A stretch of 64,000 nt of DNA from Bacillus sp. V3B (GTDB lineage Bacteria; Bacillota; Bacilli; Bacillales; Cytobacillaceae). The notes beneath the pieces were generated by a model that saw only the letters and a list, made by a program, of their open reading frames with translations, made no database searches and was not told where the DNA came from. The DNA is taken from assembly GCF_024494465.1 (NCBI RefSeq), contig NZ_JAETXM010000001.1:62001-126000 (forward strand). Reading direction: 5' to 3'. How positions within the stretch are numbered: the stretch's first letter is position 1; each line of letters begins with the position of its first letter. Shown here one piece after another: positions 61,702-64,000 of the stretch. The position numbers and the translations under genes were made by a program.

Positions 61702-62412
61702 GTGGGATTGAAAGAAACACATAACCATGAATGTAATCATTCCAGCGGAACACATAGAGCATGTGTTTCGCTCGTTCCTATTTTCAATCATTTAGAAGAG
61801 GAACAAATGAATGAAATCATGGTGACCGCTCAATCTGTTTCATACAAAAAAGAAGATATGATTTATCATGCAGGTGATCAATCTGACTCCCTTTATATTG
61901 TAAACAAAGGAAAAATAAAAATTTATCGTTTATCTGAATCAGGGAAAGAGCAGCTTGTACGTATCTTAAATCCAGGTGATTTTACCGGGGAGCTTGCGTT
62001 ATTTAATGAATCCCTTCATGAGTCGTATGCAGAAGCTCTGATGAATACTCAAGTTTGTTTGATTAAACGATCAGATTTACAAGCTTTTTTAATCAAGTAT
62101 CCTTCTATTTCTTTAAAAATATTAGCTGAGTTTTCAAATAGACTAGAACAATCGGAAAAACAAACGACTCGATTTGCAACGGAGAAAGTGGAAACAAGAC
62201 TTGCCCTTTTCTTAGCTGAGTGTGTAGACGGGGAGGATCAAACGAATGAGATTGAATTACCTATGAGTAAAAAGGATCTAGCTTCTTATTTGGGGACTAC
62301 ACCTGAAACGATTAGTCGTAAGTTATCTGATCTTGAAGATGAAGGATATATTAAGCAAAAGATAAATAAAAAAATAGAAATAGTCGATTTAGATGGATTA
62401 ATCCTCGTTTGA
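61702..62412 (+). CDS. Crp/Fnr-family regulator with FNR-type recognition helix
   Basis: About 236 residues: a cyclic-nucleotide-type beta roll (about 25-140, with GDQSDSLYIVNKGKIKIYRL and LNPGDFTGELALFNE), a dimer helix and a C-terminal winged helix. The recognition helix TTPETISRKLSDL has Glu202, Ser205 and Arg206, equivalent to Glu209, Ser212 and Arg213 of E. coli FNR. The N-terminus is His/Cys-rich (HNHECNH, then HRAC; Cys11 and Cys21), and Cys119 lies near the FNR Cys122 position, suggesting metal or Fe-S sensing. GTG 61702 lies 8 bases after AAGGAG; the GTG at 61693 overlaps that site. Confidence 0.88.
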   Translation: MGLKETHNHECNHSSGTHRACVSLVPIFNHLEEEQMNEIMVTAQSVSYKKEDMIYHAGDQSDSLYIVNKGKIKIYRLSESGKEQLVRILNPGDFTGELALFNESLHESYAEALMNTQVCLIKRSDLQAFLIKYPSISLKILAEFSNRLEQSEKQTTRFATEKVETRLALFLAECVDGEDQTNEIELPMSKKDLASYLGTTPETISRKLSDLEDEGYIKQKINKKIEIVDLDGLILV

Positions 62413-62482
62413 TAAAGATCATCTTCTTATAGCGAAAAAAAGCTGTTGGACAAGTCGTTTGTCATTATGATGAATGAGATTA

Positions 62483-62531
62483 ATTATAAGAAAAAGGCAT
62501 TCCAGTTGATGGAATGTCTTTTTCTTATAAT
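62483..62531 (+). terminator. Terminator after the Crp/Fnr gene
   Basis: A 22-base left arm (62483-62504) pairs with 62510-62531 with one mismatch; the core is AAAAAGGCATTCCA/TGGAATGTCTTTTT around GTTGA. The remaining spacer to 62840 is AT-rich; I see no gene or clear hairpin in it. Confidence 0.88.
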
Positions 62532-62840
62532 CCCGTAAAGGTTTGATAAGTGAGAAAAGGCTTTTCTTTGGACTTTAGTTCTTATAAAAATTAACATAAA
62601 TGCAATGTTTTGTTCTTGAATTGATCTTGAATTTTCAAATGAAAAGATAGAAAATAAGAACAGCCATTAGAAATGATTAAGTGAACACAAAGGTTGGTTT
62701 AACGAGAATAAAGATAGAAATGGATGAAGAGATTGAACGATCCTACGTTTAATGTCCTTCATAGAAGGTAATATAAAGTGTTTAATGAGAAAAAATAATA
62801 GGATTATGCCAACATAGGCGATAAGAATGAGGCGGTAAGA

Positions 62841-63665
62841 TTGAGACATCCGATTGGAGTTATAGATTCCGGTGTTGGTGGTTTGACGGTAGCAAAAGAA
62901 ATCATGCGTCAGCTGCCGAATGAACAAATTATATACGTAGGAGATACAGCGCGCTGTCCCTATGGTCCGAGATCGACTGAAGAGGTGCGAACTTTTACGT
63001 GGCAAATGACCAATTTTTTATTGGAAAAAGATATCAAAATGTTGGTCATTGCCTGCAATACGGCAACGGCTGTTGTTTTAGATGAAATTAGACAAAAACT
63101 TTCCATTCCTGTTCTAGGTGTCATTCAACCTGGTGCAAGAGCAGCTATTAAAATAACCAAAAATCATCGAATTGGTGTGATTGGAACGATTGGGACAGTG
63201 AAGAGTGCTGCCTACGAAAAAGCTCTTACGCAAATTAATAAGAGAACGGTTGTGACATCTCTGGCTTGTCCAAAATTTGTCCCACTTGTTGAGAGCGGAG
63301 AGCATAACGGACCGGTAGCGAGGAAAATTGTCACAGCAACATTGAAACCATTAAAAAATAAAGGTTTAGATACACTTATTTTAGGTTGTACCCACTATCC
63401 TCTTCTAGAAGATTTAATTCATCAGGTGATGGGGGATGAAGTGAAGGTCATTAGTTCTGGTGAGGAAACGGCGAGTGAAGTGAGTACGATTCTTCATCAT
63501 AGTGGGTTATTAAATGTGGAAGAAAGTGGACTAGAACATATTTTCTTTACAACTGGTTCGAAACACATTTTCACAAAAATCGCATCTAAGTGGCTAGGAA
63601 AACCAGTTTTGAATGTAGCGAAAGTCAAATTAGAAAATGAAAAAACGATCTATTCAAAATTCTAG
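62841..63665 (+). CDS. racE: Glutamate racemase
   Basis: Makes D-glutamate for peptidoglycan. The 274-residue protein has the N-terminal catalytic motif [30 protein letters not shown], the first catalytic Cys in [15 protein letters not shown] and the second in [15 protein letters not shown]. The start is TTG 62841 after GAGGCGGTAAG. gerM follows about 100 bases later, as part of the gerE-racE-gerM order of B. subtilis (ysmB, found between them there, is not present). Confidence 0.96.
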   Translation: MRHPIGVIDSGVGGLTVAKEIMRQLPNEQIIYVGDTARCPYGPRSTEEVRTFTWQMTNFLLEKDIKMLVIACNTATAVVLDEIRQKLSIPVLGVIQPGARAAIKITKNHRIGVIGTIGTVKSAAYEKALTQINKRTVVTSLACPKFVPLVESGEHNGPVARKIVTATLKPLKNKGLDTLILGCTHYPLLEDLIHQVMGDEVKVISSGEETASEVSTILHHSGLLNVEESGLEHIFFTTGSKHIFTKIASKWLGKPVLNVAKVKLENEKTIYSKF

Positions 63666-63762
63666 CTTTCAATAAATTTACAAGAGTATTTCTCTCAAAG
63701 ACGGTCTAATTTTAAAAAAAGCTCGTATATATGTAGTACAAACTGTCTTTGGAGGGATCTTA

Positions 63763-64000
63763 ATGGCTAAAATTAATTATAAAACGGCTTTAGTATCAAC
63801 TGTTGCTGCTTCAGCTATGTTTTTATCAGGTTGCGGACTTTTTGGGGCTGAAAAAACAGAACAAATTGACCCGCCGAAAGAAGTGACGATTACAGAGGAA
63901 GAAATGGAATTAACGGAGGAAACCAATTCATCTGATCAAGAGACAACGGATGAAGAAGCGGTTGTCGAAAACACATTAAAAACAGAACTTTATTTGATGG
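63763..64000 (+). CDS. gerM: Spore germination lipoprotein GerM, N-terminal part (3' end outside window)
   Basis: 79 codons up to the window edge. A lipoprotein signal peptide is clear: basic start (MAKINYKTA), hydrophobic stretch and lipobox LSGCG near residue 27, followed by LFGAEKTEQIDPPKEVTI, like B. subtilis GerM (LSGCGLF...EIDPP). An acidic, Thr/Ser-rich linker follows. GerM is needed for sporulation and germination and sits at the forespore-mother cell interface. ATG 63763 follows GGAGGGA. Confidence 0.88.
   Translation, partial: MAKINYKTALVSTVAASAMFLSGCGLFGAEKTEQIDPPKEVTITEEEMELTEETNSSDQETTDEEAVVENTLKTELYLM

Noticed and set aside
62667-63005. 112-codon minus-strand ORF across the racE start
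   Set aside because: It overlaps the well-supported racE coding region in antisense, has no ribosome site and has an unlikely composition.

Overview
The window is a stretch of chromosome from a low-GC, endospore-forming member of the Bacillaceae. Gene order follows, almost gene for gene, the Bacillus subtilis segment ytsJ-accDA-pfkA-pyk-citZ-icd-mdh-phoPR-polA-mutM-coaE-gapB-speD-nrdR-dnaBI-thrS-infC-rpmI-rplT-ysdC-pheST-rnhC-zapA-mutS2-lcfA-fadB-etfBA-trxA-uvrC-sdhCAB-gerE-racE-gerM. Spore-specific genes (sspI, ytxC, ytaF, gerE, gerM), frequent TTG/GTG starts behind strong GGAGG-type ribosome sites, two T-boxes and an L20 leader all fit. The species cannot be named from the sequence alone.

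Layout. 1-5.9 kb: end of malic enzyme, a broken GntR gene, acetyl-CoA carboxylase carboxyltransferase (accD, accA), phosphofructokinase and pyruvate kinase. 6-12.5 kb: membrane proteins (fxsA, ytvI, ytwI) and the citZ-icd-mdh citric-acid branch. 12.6-17.3 kb: PhoPR, a Pho box with no recognisable target gene, and hflKC. 17.4-28 kb: DNA replication/repair (polA, mutM, nrdR, dnaB, dnaI) mixed with ytaF, coaE, gapB and speD. 28-41 kb: ytxC, the T-box controlled thrS and pheST genes, the infC-rpmI-rplT operon, and small membrane or spore genes. 41-47 kb: rnhC, zapA, cvpA, a polX lacking its PHP half, mutS2, yshE and an unlisted 27-codon membrane ORF. 47-52 kb: fatty-acid oxidation (lcfA, fadB, etfB, etfA) without the usual fadR, then trxA. 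52-64 kb: uvrC, yslB, sdhCAB, a long recQ, gerE, a metal-binding/FNR-like regulator pair, racE and the start of gerM.

How the genes work together. Most of the window serves central carbon flow (malate, glycolysis, TCA, beta-oxidation, succinate dehydrogenase), with control sites visible in the DNA: cre-like sites at pfkA and citZ, paired CcpN-type sites on the gapB promoter, and an FNR-type box on the metal-binding/FNR operon. The rest is replication, repair and translation machinery with RNA-level control.

The most unusual content is in the spacers. A small inverted-repeat transposable element (MITE-like) is present in three copies at 27951-28082, 34458-34557 and 50716-50810, each flanked by an 8-bp target duplication. 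A second, longer dispersed repeat family (CTAGCTCCAG...GCGCTTTTCT) occupies at least seven spacer sites. Further points are a perfect TTGAT-N4-ATCAA box centred about 41.5 bases before a predicted start site, an orphan five-repeat PhoP box followed directly by a terminator, and several gene decays relative to the usual gene order (GntR, polX PHP domain, fadR). No CRISPR array, prophage, rRNA or tRNA gene was seen.
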